Positions 1 through 7,320 of a stretch of 12,390 nucleotides of DNA are shown in pieces. The notes beneath the pieces were generated by a model that did no database searches, had not been told where the DNA came from, and worked only from the letters and a program-made list of their open reading frames with translations. Origin of the DNA: Saksenaea vasiformis B4078 (Eukaryota; Mucoromycota; Mucoromycetes; Mucorales; Saksenaeaceae); contig JNDT01001307.1 of NCBI GenBank assembly GCA_000697055.1, forward strand, positions 1 to 12,390, written 5' to 3'. The position numbers were made by a program, and so were the translations under genes. Within the stretch, counting starts at the first letter, position 1. Each line of letters begins with the position of its first letter.

Positions 1-54
1 AGTATATAAAGCAAAGGGTGGCAGAACTAAATATTAGTTAAGCAATCAATAAAA

Positions 55-267
55 TCCACAAAAGTGTCCAGATAAATTATTTACCTTTAATCTATTCTAA
101 TACTAGATGTATATATGCTACAGATATATATAATAGCTTGTTAGAAAGCTGCGACCTAGTACTTTGCAATAAGCTATCATACAATATATATAGATAAGTA
201 GATTAAATGATATTAGCTAATAAATGCAAATGTACAAAACATCCAGACACTTTTGTGGAGTACTGTA
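55..267. mobile_element. Tc1/mariner-like end or ~210-bp MITE
   Basis: A perfect 14-bp inverted repeat, TCCACAAAAGTGTC at 55-68 and GACACTTTTGTGGA at 246-259, brackets about 210 bp of AT-rich DNA. On the right the repeat continues to ...GGAGTACTG ending at 265, directly followed by TA (266-267). Read on the minus strand this is TA-CAGTACTCC..., the form of a Tc1/mariner terminus next to its TA target duplication. The left arm lacks the matching CAGTACT, so that end is eroded or is subterminal. The interval has no long ORF, so it could be a non-autonomous MITE or the right tail of a longer Tc1-like element that starts before the window. Assignment to Tc1/mariner rests on terminus form only. 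Confidence 0.42.
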
Positions 268-729
268 GTACTCTGCTGTCTCGACAATCATCCAAACTTA
301 AATGTTTGCATAGAGGTAATTGTTTGCTGTGATTGTACTGATTTACAACAGTAGTCGTTTTTTATGTCGTAATGCTACTGGTCTTTTTGTAAGTTAACTG
401 ACCTCTGCTTTATCTCTTGTTCTTATATGTTTATTTTTAGGCTGGACCTTTTCTTTTTTTGATGTAAGTTGCTCTTACTACAATGAAACTATTACTTATA
501 TTCTTATAGAATAAATACTTCCTTCGCTTCATCTACAAATCTTTATTTTTTGATCAGAAACATGGTTTGTGTAGGCTTTTCATTTAGTCTCAAGGCGGCT
601 GCTTTGAAAAACAGTATTTAGCATATATGAGATTTTCTAGACAAGTGGAAGGTAGATAGACAGGGGGCCTAGTAGAATCACAATAGCAATTTTATCCAAT
701 AAACAACGAATCTACAATCACTACTTGTT
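268..729. other. AT-rich non-coding stretch with two intron-like segments
   Basis: No gene is recognised here. Two segments look like short fungal introns on the plus strand: 389-440 (GTAAGT...TTTTAG, 52 nt) and 464-509 (GTAAGT...TATAG, 46 nt), separated by 23 nt. Conceptual removal of both leaves an open frame from about 320 to a TAG near 620, but the peptide resembles no family I know and has no convincing start. It could be a remnant of a small spliced gene or chance T-rich sequence. Confidence 0.2.
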
Positions 730-889
730 CACTTTTTATTCACTTTTTTATCACTTTTTTTACTTTTTTTTAAATTTAGCAATCACTTTTTTTTTACTAC
801 TTTTTCACTCTTTTCTATATTTGAGTGATCACTTTTTCTTCACTTTTTTTTCACTTCTTTGCATTTTTAGTAATCACTAAAAAAAGTGA
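730..889. repeat. Degenerate CAC+T-tract tandem repeat array
   Basis: Around nine irregular copies of a unit of the form CAC followed by 5 to 9 T (roughly CACTTTTTTAT) are arrayed over 160 bp. Embedded in it are a 10-bp palindrome AGTGATCACT (824-833) and, at its right end, a small hairpin TCACT-AAAAAA-AGTGA (874-889), where the unit flips orientation. The array stops exactly where the MULE-related sequence begins, so it may be part of that element's end or a preferred target. It is simple sequence without coding capacity. Confidence 0.65.
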
Positions 890-919
890 ATTCTGTTCCT
901 ATAGTAATCCTAGCATGCT
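887..919 (+). repeat. Candidate left terminal inverted repeat of the MULE
   Basis: Three blocks here recur in inverted orientation at 3322-3371, just past the transposase-OTU stop codon. They are TGAATTCT (887-894, 8/8), TATAGTAATCC (900-910, 10/11) and CTAGCATGCT (910-919, 10/10). The first two are spaced 5 nt apart here and 4 nt on the right. The third adjoins the second here but is 17 nt away on the right. CTAGCATGCTAG (910-921) is itself a perfect 12-bp palindrome, which weakens that block as evidence. No flanking target duplication was found, so the true outer edge is unknown. Confidence 0.4.
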
Positions 920-979
920 AGAGCAAGTGCATGCTTTCTCTAAGGTTCTTCTCATTGATGCTATGTATAATACAAATAG

Positions 980-1047
980 GTATTGATAATGAATCTCTAT
1001 ATAGCAACTGTTTTGTGAAGATTCTCTCTCATTCTAAAATTGAACAG
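980..1047 (+). other. Candidate spliceosomal intron 1 of the MULE gene
   Basis: A 68-nt segment starts GTATTG and ends TGAACAG, with a CTAAA branch-like site at about 1034-1038. It begins within the conserved TN-[RK]-[YF]-x-MP stretch of the transposase and carries three stops in the upstream frame (TGA, TAA and TGA from 984). Removing it joins TN to KMPF with exactly the usual residue spacing and moves the upstream frame onto the downstream one. An accidental 68-bp insertion is the alternative, but the fit of splice sites, frame and spacing favours an intron. Confidence 0.55.
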
Positions 1048-1506
1048 TATCAAGATGCCATTCATTAACTTTGTTGGTGTGGGAGATCTAGGAGGCATGA
1101 CCCTGTGATCCTTCATAGTTGCTGGAGCATTCATATCTGATGAAACAGAGGCGACCTATATCTGGTTGCTTCAACAGCTTAGGTCGATTGTTTTCAACAG
1201 TGTGATCTCTGGAGTAGCTGTCACTGATCAATGCACTGCTCTCCAAAATGCCTTAGATATCATATTCTCTGATATGACAAAGCTTCTCTGTATCTGGCAC
1301 ATGATGAATAACTTTGTTATGAATATCAAAGGTTACTTCAAGAAGAATCAGGGCAAAAACTTTGAAAGATGCATGAAAGTACTCGCTGCTATGATTAACA
1401 AGGGGTCGTTTGAGCAGTTTGATGCAGTGTTCAGTGACTATAACGAAGCTGTCAAAGTTGCCTGTAATGAAAGTGGATCTGCTACTGCTATCCAATATTT
1501 GAATAA

Positions 1507-1548
1507 GTATGTTTGATATTGGTTTGCAGTCCATTAATTTGAATATAG
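1507..1548 (+). other. Candidate spliceosomal intron 2 of the MULE gene
   Basis: A 42-nt segment opens with GTATGT, a classic fungal donor, and ends ATATAG, with an ATTAAT branch-like site about 10 nt before the acceptor. It contains two in-frame stops (1514 and 1535). Removal keeps frame and gives YLNK followed by WMECKSKW ahead of AHFG, which resembles the YL-x-x-W-x-x-x-K...HFG pattern of MULE transposases. At 42 nt it is near the lower limit of intron length. Confidence 0.55.
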
Positions 1549-1942
1549 ATGGATGGAGTGCAAAAGCAAGTGGGCGGAATATATCATGCACCAACTTGCA
1601 CACTTTGGCTGCACAATGACTCAATGTGTTGAAAGCCAGCATGCAGCTCTCAAGAAGGACATATGCATGTTGACAAGTATCGAGCAGTCATTTGAAAAAA
1701 TGCATTGCTACTACATGGAAAAGATATACCATCAAATATTGTTGAGGATTCATGCATATATATTTGACTAGAATGATGAATGGAAGCTTGCACACTCCAA
1801 GGAAGCCACCACCATTGACGTTCTGCTCTTGGAGGGTGACCATGCGTGACTTCTTCCCATCTTTAGGAAAGTCTCTGCGCGTGTCCTGTTGGTGATCCAA
1901 GAACAGCTCTCACCATCGACTCTGAATGCAACCAGTGATGAA

Positions 1943-1987
1943 TGTTATTGCTGGTGCCACCTGGTGTTCAATCTCCCTTGTTGACAT
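1943..1987 (+). other. SWIM-like zinc-binding motif in the MULE
   Basis: The translation reads C-x-C-x-C near 1943-1957, then a stretch ending LPC-stop-H (Cys 1979-1981, TGA 1982-1984, His 1985-1987). This fits the SWIM pattern CxC...CxH found C-terminal to MULE and FAR1-type transposase domains, where it is thought to bind nucleic acid. The stop replaces the single residue between the last Cys and His. Downstream, SDVSK-stop-WHLQP matches the conserved tract that follows SWIM in these proteins, again with TGA (2033) at a likely arginine position. Confidence 0.6.
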
Positions 1988-2617
1988 ACACTTCCTTTGG
2001 ACCACCCGTTGACCATGTCTGATGTCTCAAAGTGATGGCACCTTCAGCCCAATGATTGCCATAATCAGGAGCCCTCACAGACTGATCAGCTTCATGCATT
2101 ATCAGAAAATGCATCCTGGAGGCATTACCTTCATAAGTTGGATATGAAGTTTCTGGAATGTCAGGATGAACAACACGTTGCAACACTTCTGCAAAAATTG
2201 AAAGAACTGGTAGATATGCCTGTTGCACAGCACGCCAATATCTTAAGTCCAGATATTAACAATGTGAGAGCGCCTGGCCGCCCAAGAAAGCCAAAGAGAA
2301 TTCTCTTGGTCTTTGAATTTACATCAAAATGTGCAATGCACAAACTCAGACTGCTAAAATACGTTGGCAAATACAAATGGCAAACACATAATTTTGAACA
2401 ACTACCAGTGACTGAAACAAAGCCAAATGTTTGTTGATAAGAGAGAAGTATGTCCACTTACAAAAGCATTTTTAGGAGCCAGAGAAATCAAAACAAGTCG
2501 ACCACCAAACACCATGCAAAAGACCTCTATGAGAACAGGAAGAGGACTCTGTACACAAAAGATATATTTATTCTGCATGGACAGGCACTCTAACATATAT
2601 GTAGCAGGCCTATAAAG

Positions 2618-3322
2618 ATGATGAAGCAGTTCCACTTTAACATGGATCCTGCAATTCTATCTGAGGCTATCATTGGAACAGTAGATGTAAAAGCAGATGG
2701 CTTTTGTAGTTTTTGCACTCTTGCATTGCTGGTCAAAGGGGATGAAAACCAATATCCTGAAGTGAAAAGAGACATGCTGACAATGCTCACAAAGCATAAA
2801 GACATTTATCAGAATCATTTCTGATATGATGTTGTAGATTTGAAATGAAGGATTGAGACAGAAAAGGACAATGACGTTCTTTCACCTGAGAAATCATTGG
2901 CATCACATTTTGCAACTTGGTGGCAGGGCTCAGAATGCTTCCAGCTAGCTGCCAACACATATAGGTGACCAATTGCAGTGTATTTTGATGCCAGCACAGT
3001 AGCAGTGATGATGGACGAAGGCCTAACAATGCAGGTCCTAAAAGTACCACCACAAACATACTTGCCAATCTTCAGCCCAGTGAATAAGAAAGACATGCCC
3101 ATACCATTGTTGTTTCACCATGTGAATGGGAACCATTGGGCCACTGTCTCCATCAAGCGCTCCATCAAGATGAGATGGCCTATTATCAATGCCTCTCATA
3201 GCAGAGTATGCAGTGAATTGCAGCAGAACAGCCACGTAAAGAGCCACTGGAATTTGTACCTGTCGTTCTACAAGGCTTCTGATTTGAATGAGACTGGTAC
3301 CATAACCATTGACCTGACCTGA
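2618..3322 (+). pseudogene. OTU-type cysteine protease domain of the MULE fusion
   Basis: After the AT-hook region comes TVDVKADGFCSFCTLALL, the OTU active-site pattern (V-x-A-D-G-x-C), with the nucleophilic Cys codon at 2705-2707. The OTU-like ENQYPEVKRDML stretch follows. The distal part has PIAVYFDAST and then HVNGNHWATV, whose His codon (3134-3136) is at the expected catalytic histidine position. OTU proteases usually cleave ubiquitin or ubiquitin-like conjugates; what one does in a transposase is not established here. In-frame TGAs at 2822, 2846 and 2966 break the domain without frameshifts. The frame ends at TGA 3320-3322, next to the right candidate TIR. Confidence 0.66.
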
Positions 3323-3371
3323 GCATGCTAGGTAAGAATCCAGTATAGGGACTACTATATCCTAGAATTCA
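3322..3371 (-). repeat. Candidate right terminal inverted repeat of the MULE
   Basis: Inverted counterpart of 887-919: AGCATGCTAG (3322-3331), GGACTACTATA (3349-3359, one mismatch) and AGAATTCA (3364-3371). It overlaps the last base of the OTU stop codon, so coding sequence would fill the element nearly end to end. Block order and outer spacing agree with the left copy, apart from a 17-nt extra stretch between inner and middle blocks. No matching target-site duplication is visible outside 887 and 3371. Confidence 0.4.
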
Positions 3372-4271
3372 TGTTAACTGACGTTATAGCAATGATTATG
3401 TCTTCCTTTTTTCTTTTCCTTTTCCTTTTTATTTTTTCTTGAAATATATTGGAGGCACACTCATAGAAGATCTTTTTTTAGGGAAAAAAAAGGCTTGAGG
3501 ATAGCATTGATCAAATGCTACTGCTGGGATAATCGTTTACTAAGTATAAGTTGGATTACATGTTTACTAATACCTCTGTATTCAAATACATGAAGAGTCA
3601 ATGACAGCCAACAGCGATAATTGTAAAAGGAAATTAAGGTAAAAGGAAATATTACAACTTGCAAACAAGCCAAAAAGTTGGCATTTAAATAAGAATCGTT
3701 TTACAGATTTTCGCAGGATGAATTTTTTTGCCACCATCATGTAATCTTTTTTTTTTCTATCAGAAGGTAATGCAGAGCTCAATTCTGATGAAAATTTTGG
3801 CATAGACAATTAGGTCTCTTGAGTAATATTGTGTTTTTTATTATAGTATTACTAGAAGCAAAAAGACACAAAAGTAAATCAATCATAAAAGAAGATAAAG
3901 GCGATTATAATAGTTCCTTTTTATTCTATTCTAATGTTTTAGTTTCTTGATCAATTGACTTTGTATATCATTAATTAAATATATGCCTAGAAACCATGAA
4001 AATGTCCACTTTAAACAAGCATGATCAAAATGTAATATACTAGTATTATTATTTTTAAGAATGCAGTATTTCACATCTGATATATATTTGTCATATAGGT
4101 CATATATGAGGACATAGATCCACATCTAAATACTGGCATTATATTCAAAGTCAAGACCATCTCAGGAACACAGATCTACTGACCAGGGTCAAGATTACAA
4201 TCTCCGAATGAATAGAACAATAATAAGGACAGATGCGTAAATACATGTGATCATCTTTACTTTACATCCCA
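3372..4271. other. AT-rich non-coding DNA
   Basis: No gene or recognisable element was found. The stretch includes a pyrimidine run (about 3402-3440, CTTTTCCTTTTC type) and a short direct repeat of GTAAAAGGAAAT near 3623 and 3639. Reading frames on both strands are short and have no familiar motifs. Confidence 0.6.
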
Positions 4272-4367
4272 ATAAAGAAAGAGTCTCAAAGGAAAAAATG
4301 TGGATTTCGGTCTGTCAAGCTATCACTAAACAAACCGAAATCCACAATATTGCTATTGTTTCTTTAT
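4272..4367. repeat. Nested inverted repeat, possible miniature element
   Basis: The inner arms TGTGGATTTCGGT (4299-4311) and ACCGAAATCCACA (4334-4346) are a perfect 13-bp inverted repeat around a 22-nt loop. The outer arms ATAAAGAAA (4272-4280) and TTTCTTTAT (4359-4367) are a perfect 9-bp inverted repeat. Together they define a roughly 96-bp structure that could fold into a hairpin. It contains no ORF. A small MITE or a hairpin RNA are both possible; neither can be shown from one copy. Confidence 0.5.
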
Positions 4368-4997
4368 ATTAGAAAAATATCAATGACTTTGTCTATCTAG
4401 AAAAGGAGCTGAATTCCTTTGAAATCAAACCTTTATGAAATGTCTCATTAAGACATCTATGCCAGCTAGTGAGAATGGTATCTCTCATTGACTGTATGAG
4501 TAGATGTCATATATCTATCTATCATTTTCCAGTTTGCAAGACAATATTGAATTTAATGCTTTTTTGAGTATTCTTTATCTGTAGACTATATTTATATTAA
4601 CAAAAATGCAAAAGAAGGAATAGTATTGATACATTTTTAGATTGCCAGTAGTATGAGTTAGAAATTAAACTGCAATCAAAGTGAGATTAGTTGCTTTCAA
4701 GCTCAAAATATTTCTTTTAGCCATAAGTATGCTACAATTGTATTATTCCTTGAGAAAATAATACATATAGAAGATAACAATCTATTGTGCCTTGTTTGTC
4801 AGAAACCAATTTAAATTTTGATTTTCAAACAAATGAGTAGCATCTCAAAATGGAAAGTCCAAGTTGTTCAACAGTCAATCTCCTTTGAAAGATCCTTTCT
4901 TTACGTTTTTCTGGACAAGTATCTGTCTGAAGAAGTAGTGACCAATGTATTATTGTTCGTCTTGATATTCTCTATTTAACAGTATTTTTTCAAAAAG
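4368..4997. other. AT-rich non-coding DNA
   Basis: Nothing recognisable was found on either strand. Frames are short, motifs are absent and base composition matches the flanks. If the plus-strand Ty3 copy downstream once had a 5' LTR and gag, they would be expected near or within this stretch and the next, but no capsid-like sequence was seen. Confidence 0.55.
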
Positions 4998-5101
4998 GAG
5001 TGAAAAATGGCGATTTTCTAAGGTTAACCTCTTTGCTTTTTGCTCATTTTTAGGTGTATTTGCACACTTCTAACCAACATCTCAAAAAATATTTTTCACT
5101 C
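4998..5101. repeat. 11-bp inverted repeat pair
   Basis: GAGTGAAAAAT (4998-5008) and ATTTTTCACTC (5091-5101) are perfect inverted copies around 82 nt. A 10-bp palindrome AGGTTAACCT lies between them at about 5021-5030. The arms resemble the CAC+T-tract units at 730-889. This may be a small MITE-like unit, but with A/T-rich arms chance is a real alternative. Confidence 0.3.
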
Positions 5102-5567
5102 ATTTTTGCATCAAAATGTGGCTGTTACTTTCCTATTTTATGTTCTATATTACCTTTTATGTTATGAATTTTTTGTCATGAATTATTTCTACAAAACATT
5201 CAAATCAGTAAAGGTACATCATAGTCATGTTTCACTAGCAATGTCATCAAAAGTTTCAACTCCCACCAAGTATAGAGCCAAACAACATGACAAGCCATTG
5301 CTGAGAAGTGGATCCTTTGCTTACTCTTTGGCAAGTATATAGAATGAAAGATGATGATCACAACAAATATTGGAGGCCTATATATATATATAATCGCAAT
5401 AAAGGCGTCTATATATATTTAAATTCAAGATAGATATGCTTATACATGTTTGAATAATGACAGTATGGTTACATATGTTTAAATGTACAGTGAATATGAT
5501 CATTGTAATATTCAGTATATAATGAATATATTTATATATATTTAACTACAATATACATATACTTGTA
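5102..5567. other. AT-rich non-coding DNA with TA-rich simple sequence
   Basis: The right half (about 5380-5560) is dominated by TATATA runs and loosely repeated ATGTTTAAAT/ATATATTTAA phrases. An open frame spans 5040-5342 but has no recognisable domain and biased T-rich composition, so it is not called as a gene. The transition to Ty3-like coding sequence occurs after about 5568. Confidence 0.5.
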
Positions 5568-6053
5568 TTGAAATATCTCATGGACAATATTTTTAGTAAA
5601 ACCATGTTTGCAAGACCATATATGAAAAGTCAAAACCATGTTCCTAACTTTTACGTGGCCAAAACTAGCAATCCAAATTGTAAGCATTGTTATATGGCTT
5701 CTAAATCTGAACAAAACATTAATTGTGATAAAATTTCTCTTTCTTTGACTATAGAAAATGAGTGAGTACATGTCCTCCTCAATACTAAAGTAAACTTCTC
5801 CTCTATTGATCTAGACTTTTGTCTCAAAATGGACTGGAAAATAAGCAAGGTGACTGGTATCATCCAGTTAGCTGATAAAAATCTCATCTCCAAATGTCTA
5901 AAAATAACTGATAAACTGAAAGCAGTTTATAATTGTCACATAGTTAAACATTGTTTTAAAGTCATCAGCATTGCAAGAGATTATCATGTCAGCATTGACA
6001 CAGACTTTATGCTACAATTTGACATTAGATATATAGATGTAATATTATCTTGA
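5568..6053 (+). pseudogene. Ty3/gypsy zinc-knuckle remnant and aspartic protease (copy 1)
   Basis: One frame runs through this stretch with a TGA at 5763-5765. Residues from about 5676 contain CKHC followed by a distant Cys, which may be a decayed Gag CCHC zinc knuckle (its His is not in place). From about 5769 the translation matches a retroviral-type protease: VLLNTKVNFSSID where the family has LLDTG, then GIIQLADKN and a distal VSIDTDFMLQFDI resembling the I-G-x-D-x-L-x-x-L flap-side motif. The catalytic DTG is changed to NTK, so the enzyme could not work. It precedes RT in the same frame, the normal Ty3 order. Upstream capsid sequence was not found; this copy appears 5'-truncated or too decayed. 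Confidence 0.6.
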
Positions 6054-7320
6054 AAAGATGTGGAAAAAACAGAAGAAACAGAGGAGGAAATTCCTACTCC
6101 AAATGCGCCCCCTGCTGGGTCACCAAAAGAATGTAACAGTTTTGTAAACAGTGTCAAACCTTACATGGATGCCAATCAAAATATACCTCTAAATTTGTTC
6201 TGTACTCTGTCTGAAGCTGTGGTATACTTACCTACACCTGAAGAGAAGACAGTATTTCATTGTCAATATTACCTAGCAGAGAAACAGAAACTCATAATAC
6301 AAGAAACTATTGAAAAATAGAAAGCTGATGGCATCATCCAAGAAGTACCACCTAATGTGCTACATGGTCATTAGAACAATCTTTTAATCTTGGCTCTAAA
6401 GAAAGATAGTAATGGCAATTATACTAAATTTTGGCCTTGTCTAGATTCATGAGCCCTAAATGCTTTACTTCCAGATAATTAGTTTTCATTGCCATTAATT
6501 AAAGACATCTTTGAGAAAATTGGCCATTCTAACATTTTTACAATGCTAGATCTTACACAAGCATTCCATTGACTGCCAATCCATGAACCTGATCAGGTCA
6601 AAACATCCTTCACATCTATTGTAGATGGGTGATTATATATGTTTGTCAGATGTCCATTTGGAATCAAAACCATCTCTTTTAAATTTCAATGCATTATGAA
6701 TGTCTTACTGCAAGACTTACCTTTTGTGGCCACATTTGCAGACAATATTGTAATCTTCTTAAAAAATATAGAAGAATATACCCAATACATTGCAATGGTA
6801 ATCCAAAGACTTACAAATGTCAACCTGGTCTTAAATCTCTAAAAATGATTTCTTACAATGTAATCTATTTATCTTCTTGAATTTTGCATCTCAGAAGGTG
6901 ACTGCAAATCCTTGGATCTCTGTAAGGTAGCAAATGTCCAAGATTGGCCTCAACTCAAAACTAGTAAGTACATTGAACAATTTTTGGACGTTATCAATTA
7001 TTTCTAAATGTATATCCCCAATGTATTGACTCTGACAAGTCTGTTGGATCACTTGTATAAAGTTTCTGATCTCAGCAAAGTCTGGACTATGGAACATCAA
7101 ACTGCATCTAAAACCTTAAAAAACTAATATTTGTATATCCTGTACTTTACCAGCCAAATTTCAAAAAACCTTTCTGTGTAGCCATAGATGCTTCCAATGA
7201 AGAAATAGGTACCATGCTATATCAAATCAATCCTAACAGCAAAAAACGCTACATTGTCTTCATGGCAAGATCATTAACAAGCTCTGAAAAAAATTACTCA
7301 GTTACAAAAAAGAACTGTTA
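6054..7320 (+). pseudogene. Ty3/gypsy reverse transcriptase and RNase H start (copy 1)
   Basis: After a short acidic linker (6060-6090) the frame encodes the RT fingers and palm: CLDS-stop-ALNALLPDN, then FTMLDLTQAFH with the first catalytic Asp, CPFGIKTISFKFQ, and FVATFADN, where the minus-strand copy has FVDD. So the second Asp of the polymerase motif is replaced by Asn. Stops interrupt at 6318, 6372, 6450, 6480, 6570, 6630, 6840 and 6846, all in one frame to about 7125. The frame then shifts to that of VYPVLYQPNF, and RNase H begins with CVAIDASN (Asp 7187-7189). A one-base loss in an A-run near 7307-7311 shifts it again before KELLA. Thumb and connection match copy 2 closely. RT would copy element RNA into cDNA; this one is dead. 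Confidence 0.8.

Larger units (their letters stand above)
942..1771 (+). pseudogene. MULE transposase catalytic (DDE) domain
   Basis: The first catalytic Asp lies in LLIDAMYNTN (Asp codon 957-959), matching the family motif IDATYKTN. Next comes KMPFINFVGVG from 1052. The second Asp is in VTDQCTALQNA (Asp codon 1226-1228), followed by the characteristic C-x-W-H block in LLCIWHMMNN (Cys 1289, His 1298). After HFGCTMTQ the catalytic Glu sits in VESQHAALKK (Glu codon 1631-1633). Thus all three acidic residues of the DDE triad survive. One TGA at 1106-1108 interrupts the domain. Two more stops (1514, 1535) fall within the candidate intron 1507-1548. Motif recognition is from memory of the MULE/FAR1-type family; no profile search was possible. 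Confidence 0.75.
915..3322 (+). pseudogene. Decayed MULE transposase fused to OTU protease, with introns
   Basis: This is a Mutator-like transposase gene, plus strand, read from an ATG at 915. Domains in order are MULE DDE transposase (about 942-1771), a SWIM-like Cys/His motif (1943-1987), an AT-hook-like GRPRKPKR (2276-2299), and an OTU-type cysteine protease (about 2618-3322). From 1048 to the final TGA at 3320-3322 everything lies in one frame with no frameshift. Removing candidate introns 980-1047 and 1507-1548 leaves exactly 765 codons. Remaining in-frame stops are TGA at 1106, 1847, 1982, 2033, 2435, 2822, 2846 and 2966, TAG at 1769, and TAA at 2438 and 2591. The usual N-terminal DNA-binding region seems absent, so 915 may not be the original start. 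The gene would encode the DNA transposase for cut-and-paste movement; the protease's role is unknown. With 11 stops it is almost certainly dead. Confidence 0.72.

Noticed and set aside
730..889. CRISPR-like or telomeric array
   Set aside because: Units are short, irregular and without unique spacers, and the motif is not a telomere repeat in an end position.
2427..2615. Separate 62-codon ORF
   Set aside because: It is in a different frame from the continuous MULE-OTU frame and has no motif; likely a shadow, although that part of the main frame (2435-2617) is itself poorly recognised.
1106..3322. UGA recoded as an amino acid (Trp, Arg or Sec) in the MULE-OTU gene
   Set aside because: TAG and TAA also interrupt the frame, standard-code TGG Trp codons are common, and CGA-to-TGA decay explains most sites.
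5040..5342. 100-codon plus-strand ORF as a membrane protein or Ty3 gag
   Set aside because: Hydrophobic run follows from T-rich sequence; no capsid motif, and no frame link to the protease downstream.
6318..6374. Programmed stop readthrough in copy 1
   Set aside because: Many further stops and at least two frameshifts follow, so ordinary decay is enough.
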